Of a stretch of DNA of 64,000 bases, positions 18,612-26,016 are shown one piece after another. Positions within the stretch are counted from its first letter, which is position 1, and each line of letters opens with the position of its first letter. A program made the translations under genes and the position numbers. The stretch is from Afipia felis ATCC 53690 (GTDB taxonomy: Bacteria; Pseudomonadota; Alphaproteobacteria; Rhizobiales; Xanthobacteraceae). Under the pieces are notes generated by a model. The model saw only the letters and a program-made list of their open reading frames with translations, did not search any database and was not told the DNA's origin. Location: assembly GCF_000314735.2 (NCBI RefSeq), contig NZ_KB375270.1, positions 3,912,001-3,976,000 of the forward strand, given 5' to 3'.

Positions 18612-19415
18612 TCACGTCGCACCTGCGAGCTTATTGATGTTGGTGTCGAGAGCTTCGGGTGAGATTTCCCCCATGTGCGTCGCGGCAAGCGTTCCGTCGG
18701 CCTTCAGGAAGAGCGTCATTGGCAGCCCCAGCGTGCGATAGTGCCGTGGCATCTGCATCGACGGATCGAGCAGGACGTGATTGAGCTTAAGACCCTGCGA
18801 GGCGAGGTAGGAGCGGATGGTTTCCGCGCTTTCGCCCTGGTTGACGAAAAGAAAGACGACATCGTTTCGACTGGCCGCGACCTTGGCGAGCAACGGCATC
18901 TCCCGGCGGCAAGGCGGACACCAACTCGCCCAGAGATTAACGACGACCGGTTTGCCTGCCACGTCGCTGATCGCGAGCGGCGGACCTTCCATCTGCTGGA
19001 GGGCAACTGTCGGTGCGATCTGGCCGGACGTGACTTTGGTCAACTGCATGGTGCCAGTCGCGACAAGCACACTGGCTCCCAGCGTGGCAGCGGTCGCCAA
19101 GCCCGCGTTAACGGACCGGATAAAGAGAGCGCTGGCGAGCAAGGCAGAGACGAGCCCGGGGATTGGCTCGAAACCACCCTGCCAGATTGCAAAAGCTCTC
19201 CAGAGATCGCCGGAAAAGTTTTGCCAATGCAGTGCGACATGACCGAGACGGCCGCCGACCAGACCAGCGATCAGTGCCCATGTTGACCATTTTCCGACCA
19301 CTGGATCGACTCGGCGCGAGAAGATCGAGCTTAGGAAGCTGAAGACAAAAATGCCGGCCAGGATTGCGATGTGTTGGGTGGGAAAGACAAGAGGGCCGAT
19401 AGCAATCGCGTTCAT
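18612..19415 (-). CDS. Lgt-like membrane domain fused to TlpA-type thioredoxin
   Basis: Residues 1-125 hold about four membrane helices with a GLVGGRLGHVALHW segment that recalls prolipoprotein diacylglyceryl transferase (Lgt). Residues about 130-267 are a TlpA/ResA-like redoxin with the WCPPC active site (near 162-166) and the LPMTLFL cis-proline loop. The catalytic Lgt residues are not evident, so the membrane part is probably an anchor or electron conduit. The start overlaps the dsbD stop (ATGA), so the two are co-translated; DsbD probably reduces this protein. It would act at the periplasmic face of the inner membrane, comparable to ScsD. Confidence 0.8.
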   Translation of the reverse strand: MNAIAIGPLVFPTQHIAILAGIFVFSFLSSIFSRRVDPVVGKWSTWALIAGLVGGRLGHVALHWQNFSGDLWRAFAIWQGGFEPIPGLVSALLASALFIRSVNAGLATAATLGASVLVATGTMQLTKVTSGQIAPTVALQQMEGPPLAISDVAGKPVVVNLWASWCPPCRREMPLLAKVAASRNDVVFLFVNQGESAETIRSYLASQGLKLNHVLLDPSMQMPRHYRTLGLPMTLFLKADGTLAATHMGEISPEALDTNINKLAGAT

Positions 19416-21268
19416 CGGGTAGCTTCCAGCTTGGTCGCCGCTGCTTCGAGCGATGCCTTGGTGACGTCACCGACCAGGCGTGTTCCGCTGCTTTCGCGTC
19501 CTGCGGCATCGACGAAGATCATCGTTGGGGGACCCACGACCTGAAGGCTTTGCATCATCTCGCGTTGAAGGGGCGAGTTGTTGCTGACATCAAGCTTGAG
19601 GAGATTGAACCCGGCAAGCCGTGACTGGACGCCCGGATCTGGCAAAACGCTGCGGTCGATGACGCCACAGGTGATGCACCAGTCGGCGGTCACGTAAAGT
19701 AGACTTGGCTTGCCATCGGACGCAGCCATCTTCGCTTTAAGGTCGTCCGGATTGCTGACATTGCGAAAGGAGACACGCTCGGCTGAACTCACCGTTCCGT
19801 TGGCTTGCGACAACAGGCTGCCAAGCGGACGAAAAGGATCACCGGCGCCGCTGGCAGCGCCGACTGCCAGAAAGACGCCGTATAACGCGACCGCCAAGCC
19901 CACGGTCTTGGCGACACGTTTTCTACCGCTCGCCTCTTCTGTCAATGTATCGAATGCGCCGAGCCAGACGGCTAGGCCGATAGCAAAGAGAGACCATAAG
20001 GCAAGCGTCGCTTCTGCGGGCAGCAGTCGTGAAAACATCCAGACCGCCGTGGCGATAAAGATGAAGCCGAACGCCTGTCGAACTCTGGTCATCCATGCGC
20101 CGGCTTTTGGCAGTGCAGTGGGTCCGAGCGTGCCGAAGGTAACTAGCGGAATCCCTTTTCCGAGACCAAGAGCGAACAGCGAAGCCGCGCCGATAGCCAC
20201 GTTTCCGGTCTGAGCAATGTAAATCAGGGCACCTGCAAGCGGCGCCGTGACGCACGGACCGACGATCAGTGCGGAGGTGAAGCCGAGCAGTGCGGCGGAT
20301 GCCAGCGAGCCACGGTTGCCTTGAGCAAGATCTCCGATTGCGCTGACCCACGTTGATGGAAGCTGTAGCTCGAAGAGGCCGAACATTGACAGGGCGAGAA
20401 CAACGAAAAGAACGGAAACTGCGCCTATGGCAAGCGGCGACTGCAGTGCCATCTGCAGGTTTTGTCCTGACCAGGCAGCGACGACACCAAGCAGTCCGAA
20501 GGCCGTAGCCATCGCCAGGACGTAGGCAAGCGACAAAGTGAAACCCCGGAGCGGCGTGACTGTTTCGCCCTGGCGAGCGATCGCTCCGGCAAGAATGGGA
20601 TACATCGGAAATACGCATGGGGTGAAAGCGAGCAGAAACCCAAATAGCAGGAAGCTTGCCAGCACCGTGAGAATGCCGCCGTCCTGCAGAAGCTTGCTTA
20701 TCATGCCGCCGTCTGCCGCGAGGATGATGCCTCCAGCAGAAATTTTCCCTGTGGGAGCTGCCGCAGGAGGGGCGCTCCATTCCTTTGTCAGCGTCGCTTG
20801 ACCGCGCTCATCAGGATCAGTAACGGCGAGCGTTGTGGCATCGACATGCCGTAGGATCGGCGGGTAACAGACACCTTTGTCCTGACATCCCTGGTAGCGC
20901 ACTTCGAGCGGGCCGGGAGCAGTGGATGCGACAGGAAGCGTGGCGGTGGCGTGATCATGGAATACGGTCGTGACACCGAATGTTGGATCGTCCTTGGTTT
21001 GACCGTTTCCTTGCAGTTCAGGGGCCGCAAGATCCAATGAACTCTGTCGGAAAGCGAACCTTTCTTGGTAAAGATAATAGCCCGGTGCGATCTTCCAGTT
21101 GAGCTTGATGTGACCATCGTCCTGGCGTGTAGCCGTGAGCGCAAAAGCCCGATCAATCGGAAGCGGCGGGGCAGTTGTTAATGCCACTTGGCCGGAGGCC
21201 TGACTGGAAGCCATGCCGACGGAAACAAAGATGGCGATGAATGCAGACCAAATGTATCGCGACAACAA
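19412..21268 (-). CDS. dsbD: Thiol:disulfide interchange protein DsbD
   Basis: The 618-residue protein has a signal peptide, an N-terminal alpha domain with its redox pair in GCQDKGVC (about 120-127), eight predicted membrane helices containing the cysteines of AFTPCVFPMYP and VGPCVTAPL, and a C-terminal gamma thioredoxin domain with WCITC. It carries electrons from cytoplasmic thioredoxin to periplasmic partners. The downstream genes encode probable partners (TlpA fusion, DsbD-gamma-like thioredoxin). The start lies 49 bases from a CTTAAG-N5-CTTAAG box, suggesting control by the neighbouring response regulator. Confidence 0.93.
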   Translation of the reverse strand: MLSRYIWSAFIAIFVSVGMASSQASGQVALTTAPPLPIDRAFALTATRQDDGHIKLNWKIAPGYYLYQERFAFRQSSLDLAAPELQGNGQTKDDPTFGVTTVFHDHATATLPVASTAPGPLEVRYQGCQDKGVCYPPILRHVDATTLAVTDPDERGQATLTKEWSAPPAAAPTGKISAGGIILAADGGMISKLLQDGGILTVLASFLLFGFLLAFTPCVFPMYPILAGAIARQGETVTPLRGFTLSLAYVLAMATAFGLLGVVAAWSGQNLQMALQSPLAIGAVSVLFVVLALSMFGLFELQLPSTWVSAIGDLAQGNRGSLASAALLGFTSALIVGPCVTAPLAGALIYIAQTGNVAIGAASLFALGLGKGIPLVTFGTLGPTALPKAGAWMTRVRQAFGFIFIATAVWMFSRLLPAEATLALWSLFAIGLAVWLGAFDTLTEEASGRKRVAKTVGLAVALYGVFLAVGAASGAGDPFRPLGSLLSQANGTVSSAERVSFRNVSNPDDLKAKMAASDGKPSLLYVTADWCITCGVIDRSVLPDPGVQSRLAGFNLLKLDVSNNSPLQREMMQSLQVVGPPTMIFVDAAGRESSGTRLVGDVTKASLEAAATKLEATR

Positions 21269-21317
21269 CGGAAACTCCCGGCGCAGATGAGGGCGGCAGG
21301 AGAGGTCTGATTTGAAG

Positions 21318-21334
21318 CTTAAGGCAGCCTTAAG
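21318..21334 (-). promoter_or_regulatory. CTTAAG-N5-CTTAAG box upstream of dsbD
   Basis: Two CTTAAG hexamers stand 11 bases apart (21318-21323 and 21329-21334), which is the spacing of PmrA/BasR-type OmpR-family direct repeats (CTTAAT-N5-CTTAAT). The 17-mer is also a perfect inverted repeat around the central A. It sits 49 bases before the dsbD start. An almost identical element lies at 22221-22237. I infer that the response regulator encoded at 22270 binds both. Confidence 0.65.
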
Positions 21335-21528
21335 AGTATCTCGGACATCACCAAATAGAGATATCAGTCATCGCCTGGGCCATAGTGTTGAATGCTTTCA
21401 ACCGCAGAACTTTATGGTCGTGAGTGCTGAAAAGGAACTGCTGTTATTATGGTGGATGTCTGCGCATGTATTCTTGCGGGCCATAACCCATGTGTAAAAT
21501 GATGAGAATTCGTTAGAGCTTGGAGTTC

Positions 21529-22173
21529 TCAGTTCTTTGCCATATGTGCGCGAGCGTCGGCAGCCACTCGCTTGAATCCATCATAGTTTAACGCTGACGT
21601 TACCCTGTACGGTCCAACGATATAAGCTGGCGTGCCTTGAAGGCCCAAGTAATCGGCTTGAGCAAGATTGCGTCTGAGCATTTCTGTTATTTCGTTGGCG
21701 TGAGCATTCAAATCGGAGTCGAGACGATTCATATCGACGCCAGCCTTCGCGATGGCTTCGCGCATCTGTTCGGCTGGAATCTTGTGCCCTGGAATTGCCA
21801 TCATGGCGGCGTGTGCGACATCGTATTTGCCCTGATATTTGGCTGCCAAAGCCCATTGAGAGCCCTTGATGGAGGCCTCCGTCAGGATTGGCCACTCTTT
21901 ATAAACAAGGCGAATCTTGCCGTCCGCTTTAACGAAACGCTCCAGCTCTGGTTCTGATTTTTTACAGAATGGGCAATTGTAATCGAAGAAGACGACGATC
22001 GTTAGATCACCGTTTTTGTTGCCTGTCGTGGGTGCCGCGGGATCGTTGAGAATGGCTTCGCGGGATGTATCGGCTTCGTTCGCGTGAACGGGCTTGGCGA
22101 TTGAAACCGCTCCCATCATAGCAAGGATCAGCGCGAGCGTGCGTATTGAGGTCGGTTTGAACATGTCCGGCAT
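21529..22173 (-). CDS. DsbA-family thiol oxidoreductase (ScsC-like)
   Basis: The 214-residue protein has a signal peptide (to about residue 31) and a DsbA-type thioredoxin fold with the active site CPFC (C67/C70) and the cis-proline loop GTPAYIV. The compact helical insert and the EWPILTEAS segment resemble the Com1/ScsC/BdbD-type DsbA proteins. It would oxidise, or if kept reduced by DsbD isomerise, periplasmic protein disulfides. It is divergent from the two-component genes and shares with them an intergenic CTTAAG-N5-CTTAAG box. It precedes dsbD on the same strand with a 260-base gap. Confidence 0.9.
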   Translation of the reverse strand: MPDMFKPTSIRTLALILAMMGAVSIAKPVHANEADTSREAILNDPAAPTTGNKNGDLTIVVFFDYNCPFCKKSEPELERFVKADGKIRLVYKEWPILTEASIKGSQWALAAKYQGKYDVAHAAMMAIPGHKIPAEQMREAIAKAGVDMNRLDSDLNAHANEITEMLRRNLAQADYLGLQGTPAYIVGPYRVTSALNYDGFKRVAADARAHMAKN

Positions 22174-22220
22174 CTTCTCTGGTTTTTTAAAGTCGCTATG
22201 ATTTGGATTGGGTCGGCTAC

Positions 22221-22237
22221 CTTAAGCCAGGCTTAAG
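22221..22237. promoter_or_regulatory. CTTAAG-N5-CTTAAG box between dsbA-like gene and response regulator
   Basis: CTTAAG at 22221-22226 and again at 22232-22237, spaced 11 bases, form a PmrA-type direct repeat and also a 17-base inverted repeat. It lies 47 bases before the DsbA-like gene (minus strand) and 32 bases before the response-regulator ATG at 22270. The distance to the DsbA-like start nearly equals that of the second box to dsbD, which argues for a shared function and for autoregulation. Confidence 0.65.
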
Positions 22238-22269
22238 CTGTCATTTTTATTGGCATTCCAGAGGTGGCG

Positions 22270-22935
22270 ATGAGAATTCTTGTTGTTGAGGATGATCCGG
22301 TCATAGCAAGTGGCTTGAGGAACGGTCTGGGTCTGTCGGGAGGCGTCGTGGACGTCGTTTCGACCTGTGCAGATGCGCGCGAGGCTGTGTTGTCGACTTC
22401 GTTTGATGCGATCGTTCTGGACGTCATGTTGCCAGACGGTTCAGGCCTGGATTGGCTGGCCGAGCTTCGGAAAAGTGAAGACAAAACACCTGTCATTGTG
22501 CTTACGGCACTTGACGAGGTAAGTGACCGGATCGGCGGGTTGGATCGAGGCGCTGACGATTATCTGGGAAAGCCATTCGACCTCGACGAATTAGCGGCAC
22601 GCGTGCGCGCCATAGCGAGGCGCAAGGAGGGAAGGGCATCGGCGCATCTGGTCAGCGGCGATGTTGTTTTGGATCCTGCTTCGTTGATGGCGACCTCAAT
22701 AAACGGTGAAGCCAAGCTCTCTCCCAGGGAGGCGGCGATATTGTTGGCTCTGATGAAGCGCCCAGGTGACATCCGGTCGAAGAATGAACTCGAAGCCGTT
22801 ATGTATGGCTGGCAGGAGGGGGCCGAAAGCAACACGGTCGAAGTTCACATTCACAATCTCAGGATGAAGATCGGTCGAGATACGATCGAGACCGTAAGGG
22901 GCCTCGGTTATCGAATGAAGGTCCGCTCGATATGA
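22270..22935 (+). CDS. OmpR/PhoB-family response regulator
   Basis: The 221-residue regulator has a receiver domain (1-115) with acidic pocket EDD, phospho-acceptor D51 in VLDVMLPDG and the switch lysine in GKPFD, followed by a winged-helix DNA-binding domain (about 125-220) ending VRGLGYRMK. The ATG at 22270 has GAGG five bases upstream; a GTG at 22264 is possible. The stop overlaps the sensor-kinase start. The style is that of the QseB/PmrA branch, consistent with the CTTAAG repeats just upstream. Confidence 0.92.
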   Translation: MRILVVEDDPVIASGLRNGLGLSGGVVDVVSTCADAREAVLSTSFDAIVLDVMLPDGSGLDWLAELRKSEDKTPVIVLTALDEVSDRIGGLDRGADDYLGKPFDLDELAARVRAIARRKEGRASAHLVSGDVVLDPASLMATSINGEAKLSPREAAILLALMKRPGDIRSKNELEAVMYGWQEGAESNTVEVHIHNLRMKIGRDTIETVRGLGYRMKVRSI

Positions 22936-24296
22936 GTTCGCTCCGTATTCGACTATCTTTGGTTCTGCTGGTTGCAACCGGATTTGTCTGGCTGTTCGCA
23001 TCGGCTTGGATTTATTCGGAGAGCAATGCCGAAATCGAGAGAGTACTGGATACCCGTCTACAAGAATCGGCTCGGATGGTTGCCTCGCTCGTTATGCCGA
23101 GCAATGCTAGCGACGTTGATCGTTTGGTGGCGAAAGGAAACGCCGCTGCCCTGTCAGAAAGGTACGAACATCAGCTGTCCTGCCAGATTTGGTCGTTCGA
23201 TGGAAAGTTAATAACAAAGTCCAGCGGAGCACCCGATGAAGCGCTGGCGGGCACGGTTGATGGATTCACCGAGCGTCTCATTGGAGGAGAGCCCTGGCGG
23301 GTATTCACCGTAGAGGATCATGAAAAGGGTATTCGCGTTATGGTTGGAGACAGCCTGACGCTGCGGCACCGTCTTATTACAGACCTACTCAAGGGTTTGC
23401 TTTTACCGCTCGCGCTGATCATCCCTTTGCTGGCGTTTGTTATTTGGGGGAGTATTTCTGCTGGTCTCAGGCCAATTGATGCCATTGTCGGTGAGTTAAG
23501 GTCGCGTAGCGCAGATGATATAAAGCCATTGACGTCGAAAAAATCCCCGCAAGAAATACGCCCGCTCGTTGAGGAACTGAATAAACTATTCGTGGACGTC
23601 GATGCCGCGCGACAGCACGAACGTGAGCTGACAGCCTTTGCAGCCCATGAACTGCGAACGCCTTTGGCCGGATTGAAAACGCAGGCGCAAATTGCCATCG
23701 CTACGTCCGATCAACACGTTCGCGAAGAGGCGTTGCGACAAATTGTTTTTTCGATCGATCGTACTAGCCGCCTAATCCAGCAAATTCTGACCACGGCAAG
23801 GATCGACGCAGCCGTAAGCACCGGTCGGTTGCAATTGGTCGATTTGCGAGGTTTGTTGCAGGAAATCATTGCTGAGCATCCATCCGGAAGGCACGATATT
23901 CGCCTTGAATTGGATAATTGCCCTGCATCAATCGAAACAAATCGCGAATTGCTCATACTCGCTCTGCGAAATCTCCATGAGAATGCAATTCAGCATGTGC
24001 CAGTGGGTGGTTCAGTAATTTGGAGTTGCGCCTTCACTGGCGGTCGTCGCGTCCTTGTATTGGAGGACACAGGTCCAGGCATTCCCGAGGACGAACTCCC
24101 GCTCGTTTTCAATCGTTTTTTTCGTGGGCGGCACAAAACCGGAATCGGTAGCGGCCTGGGCCTGGCTATTGTCGATATTGCACTTAAGCGATTAGGCGCA
24201 ACTATTGTTTTGAGAAATCGAGACGATGGAAGTGGCCTGCACACTGAAATCACCCTTCCAGAAATCCAGCGCAGTGGTGACAACTTCTCAATTTAA
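22932..24296 (+). CDS. Sensor histidine kinase (QseC/PmrB-like)
   Basis: The 454-residue kinase has a first membrane helix (about 8-27), a periplasmic sensor region (about 28-150), a second helix (about 155-177), a HAMP-like linker, a dimerisation domain with phospho-acceptor H239 (AAHELRTPLAG) and an ATPase domain with the N box (LHENAIQHV), EDTGPGIP and SGLGLAI. It is the partner of the overlapping response regulator. The signal is unknown; the flanking Dsb genes suggest envelope thiol or metal stress. Confidence 0.92.
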   Translation: MSSLRIRLSLVLLVATGFVWLFASAWIYSESNAEIERVLDTRLQESARMVASLVMPSNASDVDRLVAKGNAAALSERYEHQLSCQIWSFDGKLITKSSGAPDEALAGTVDGFTERLIGGEPWRVFTVEDHEKGIRVMVGDSLTLRHRLITDLLKGLLLPLALIIPLLAFVIWGSISAGLRPIDAIVGELRSRSADDIKPLTSKKSPQEIRPLVEELNKLFVDVDAARQHERELTAFAAHELRTPLAGLKTQAQIAIATSDQHVREEALRQIVFSIDRTSRLIQQILTTARIDAAVSTGRLQLVDLRGLLQEIIAEHPSGRHDIRLELDNCPASIETNRELLILALRNLHENAIQHVPVGGSVIWSCAFTGGRRVLVLEDTGPGIPEDELPLVFNRFFRGRHKTGIGSGLGLAIVDIALKRLGATIVLRNRDDGSGLHTEITLPEIQRSGDNFSI

Positions 24297-24493
24297 GTGA
24301 GGACTCAGTCGGAGAACCTGCCGTATGCAGGCAGAGGATGTGGCGCAAAATATATGCGCAGGGCATTCTTTCGCGGAGGGAACTGAAACCAATCGGCCGC
24401 GTTCTGCGTCGATAGGAGTTCGATCTGGAATTTGTTCCAGCAAAACACAGTGAATGGACTTCGAACGGTGACAGCGAAGCGGAGGCATCTCTG

Positions 24494-24679
24494 ATGTGGA
24501 TGTTGGATAAAAAGCCTCTCCTGCACAAAGCGGATAGTACGGTAGCTTCTCCAACTTTGATTGCTGTGGCTCTTGTACTTTTCTTCACCGTCTTTCTTGT
24601 GCTGATCATTCAGCGCCATGAAATGGTGATCGAGGCCATTGGAAACTATTGGCTTGAGCCTGTTACGGTGAGTCCATAG
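24494..24679 (+). CDS. Small single-helix membrane protein
   Basis: The ORF encodes 61 residues and has a good ribosome-binding site, GGAGG at 24481-24485, eight bases before the ATG. Residues about 19-41 form one hydrophobic membrane helix (TLIAVALVLFFTVFLVLI). It ends 29 bases before the WD40-cytochrome c gene, so it may belong to that transcript. I do not recognise a family. It might be a small subunit or anchor for the cytochrome. Confidence 0.6.
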   Translation: MWMLDKKPLLHKADSTVASPTLIAVALVLFFTVFLVLIIQRHEMVIEAIGNYWLEPVTVSP

Positions 24680-24708
24680 TTCCTGAGGTGTCGCGCACTG
24701 GTGGTCGG

Positions 24709-26016
24709 ATGGAGGGATTTGTAGTGATCCGGGCTCCGTCCACAGCAGTGATGGCAGCAGCGCTGATCGCCGTTATGTCGGATGCGGCGACCGGGCAGAT
24801 GCGCGGTCATGGTGGTCCGGTGCGGGCGGTCGCCGTTTCGCCCGATGAACGAAGCATTCTGTCAGGGAGTTTCGATACATCCGTGATCCGCTGGTCGGTT
24901 GTGACCGGGTTTGCGGAACAGGTTTTGCGTTTTCATTCAAGTGCGGTGAATGCGGTCGTATTTCTCAGCGACGCCCGCATGGCGAGCGCGGGTGCTGACG
25001 CGCAGATTGCGATCTGGACCGTCGGCCGAGCGAAACCGGATATGATCCTTTCAGGCCATGAGGCGCCGATCGTCGCGCTTGCCGTTTCGCCGGATCGCAC
25101 GATTCTTGCGTCGGCGTCGTGGGATAGCAGCGTACGGCTCTGGCCGTTGAATGGCAGCGGCAAGCCGCGCATCCTCGAAGGGCACACGCAGAACGTAAAT
25201 AGTGTTGCCTTCACGCCGGATGGGCTGTCGCTGGTCAGCGTCGGATATGATCTCACGTTGCGTATATGGCCTTTGGCCGGTGGCGCACCGGATGTCGTTA
25301 CGCTGCCGTCGCCTCTGAATGCTGTCGCGATCGGCCCTGACGGAGGGATCGCAGCCGGCGCCGCGGACGGAATGATTTATTTTCTGACCGGGAACGGCAA
25401 GATCGAGAGCAGGATCCAGTCTGGCCGGACACCCGTGATATCACTTGCGGTTTCGCCGGATGGCGCGTTGCTGGCGGCGGCCAATATTGGCGGCTCAGTG
25501 GAGATCATCAATCGCAAGACGCGAACTGTCGAGCGCACGCTGGTCGGGCCGGGGTTGCCGGTCTGGTCTGTCGCATTCTTTGGAGATAGCCGAACATTGC
25601 TGACCGGCGGCGCTGATCACACGATCCGGCGTTGGAATGCGCTGACCGGGGAGTTGCTTGGGTCGCCGGTAGTTGGTGCACCGGGGGATCCGCTGGCGGC
25701 GTTCGCTGGCGATCATGGTGCGGAAGTATTTCGTGCCTGCATCGCCTGCCATACTTTGTCGGAGAAGGACGGGGCTCGCGCTGGCCCGACGCTGGCCGGC
25801 ATCTTCGGCCGCAAGATCGCATCGCTGCCGGATTATAATTTCTCCGAGGCGTTGAAGAAAATGGATATCGTGTGGACGCCCGAAACCGTGGCCAAACTGT
25901 TCGAAGTCGGACCGGCGACATACACGCCCGGCACCAAGATGCCGGAACAGCGCATCGATTCACCGGAAGATCGCAAGGCACTCACCGATTTCCTCGCCCG
26001 TGTGACCGCGAAATAG
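24709..26016 (+). CDS. WD40-repeat protein fused to cytochrome c
   Basis: The protein has a signal peptide, a beta-propeller of about seven WD40 repeats (residues about 25-325, with repeated AVAVSPDG/D-x-x-x-R-W features) and a C-terminal class I cytochrome c domain with CIACH and a distal Met in PGTKMPEQ. It is predicted to be periplasmic. The start is uncertain: ATG at 24709 or GTG at 24724, which has GGAGGG seven bases upstream. It stands tail-to-tail with the 4Fe-4S gene of the formate dehydrogenase region and could relay electrons or scaffold a complex. Confidence 0.88.
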   Translation: MEGFVVIRAPSTAVMAAALIAVMSDAATGQMRGHGGPVRAVAVSPDERSILSGSFDTSVIRWSVVTGFAEQVLRFHSSAVNAVVFLSDARMASAGADAQIAIWTVGRAKPDMILSGHEAPIVALAVSPDRTILASASWDSSVRLWPLNGSGKPRILEGHTQNVNSVAFTPDGLSLVSVGYDLTLRIWPLAGGAPDVVTLPSPLNAVAIGPDGGIAAGAADGMIYFLTGNGKIESRIQSGRTPVISLAVSPDGALLAAANIGGSVEIINRKTRTVERTLVGPGLPVWSVAFFGDSRTLLTGGADHTIRRWNALTGELLGSPVVGAPGDPLAAFAGDHGAEVFRACIACHTLSEKDGARAGPTLAGIFGRKIASLPDYNFSEALKKMDIVWTPETVAKLFEVGPATYTPGTKMPEQRIDSPEDRKALTDFLARVTAK

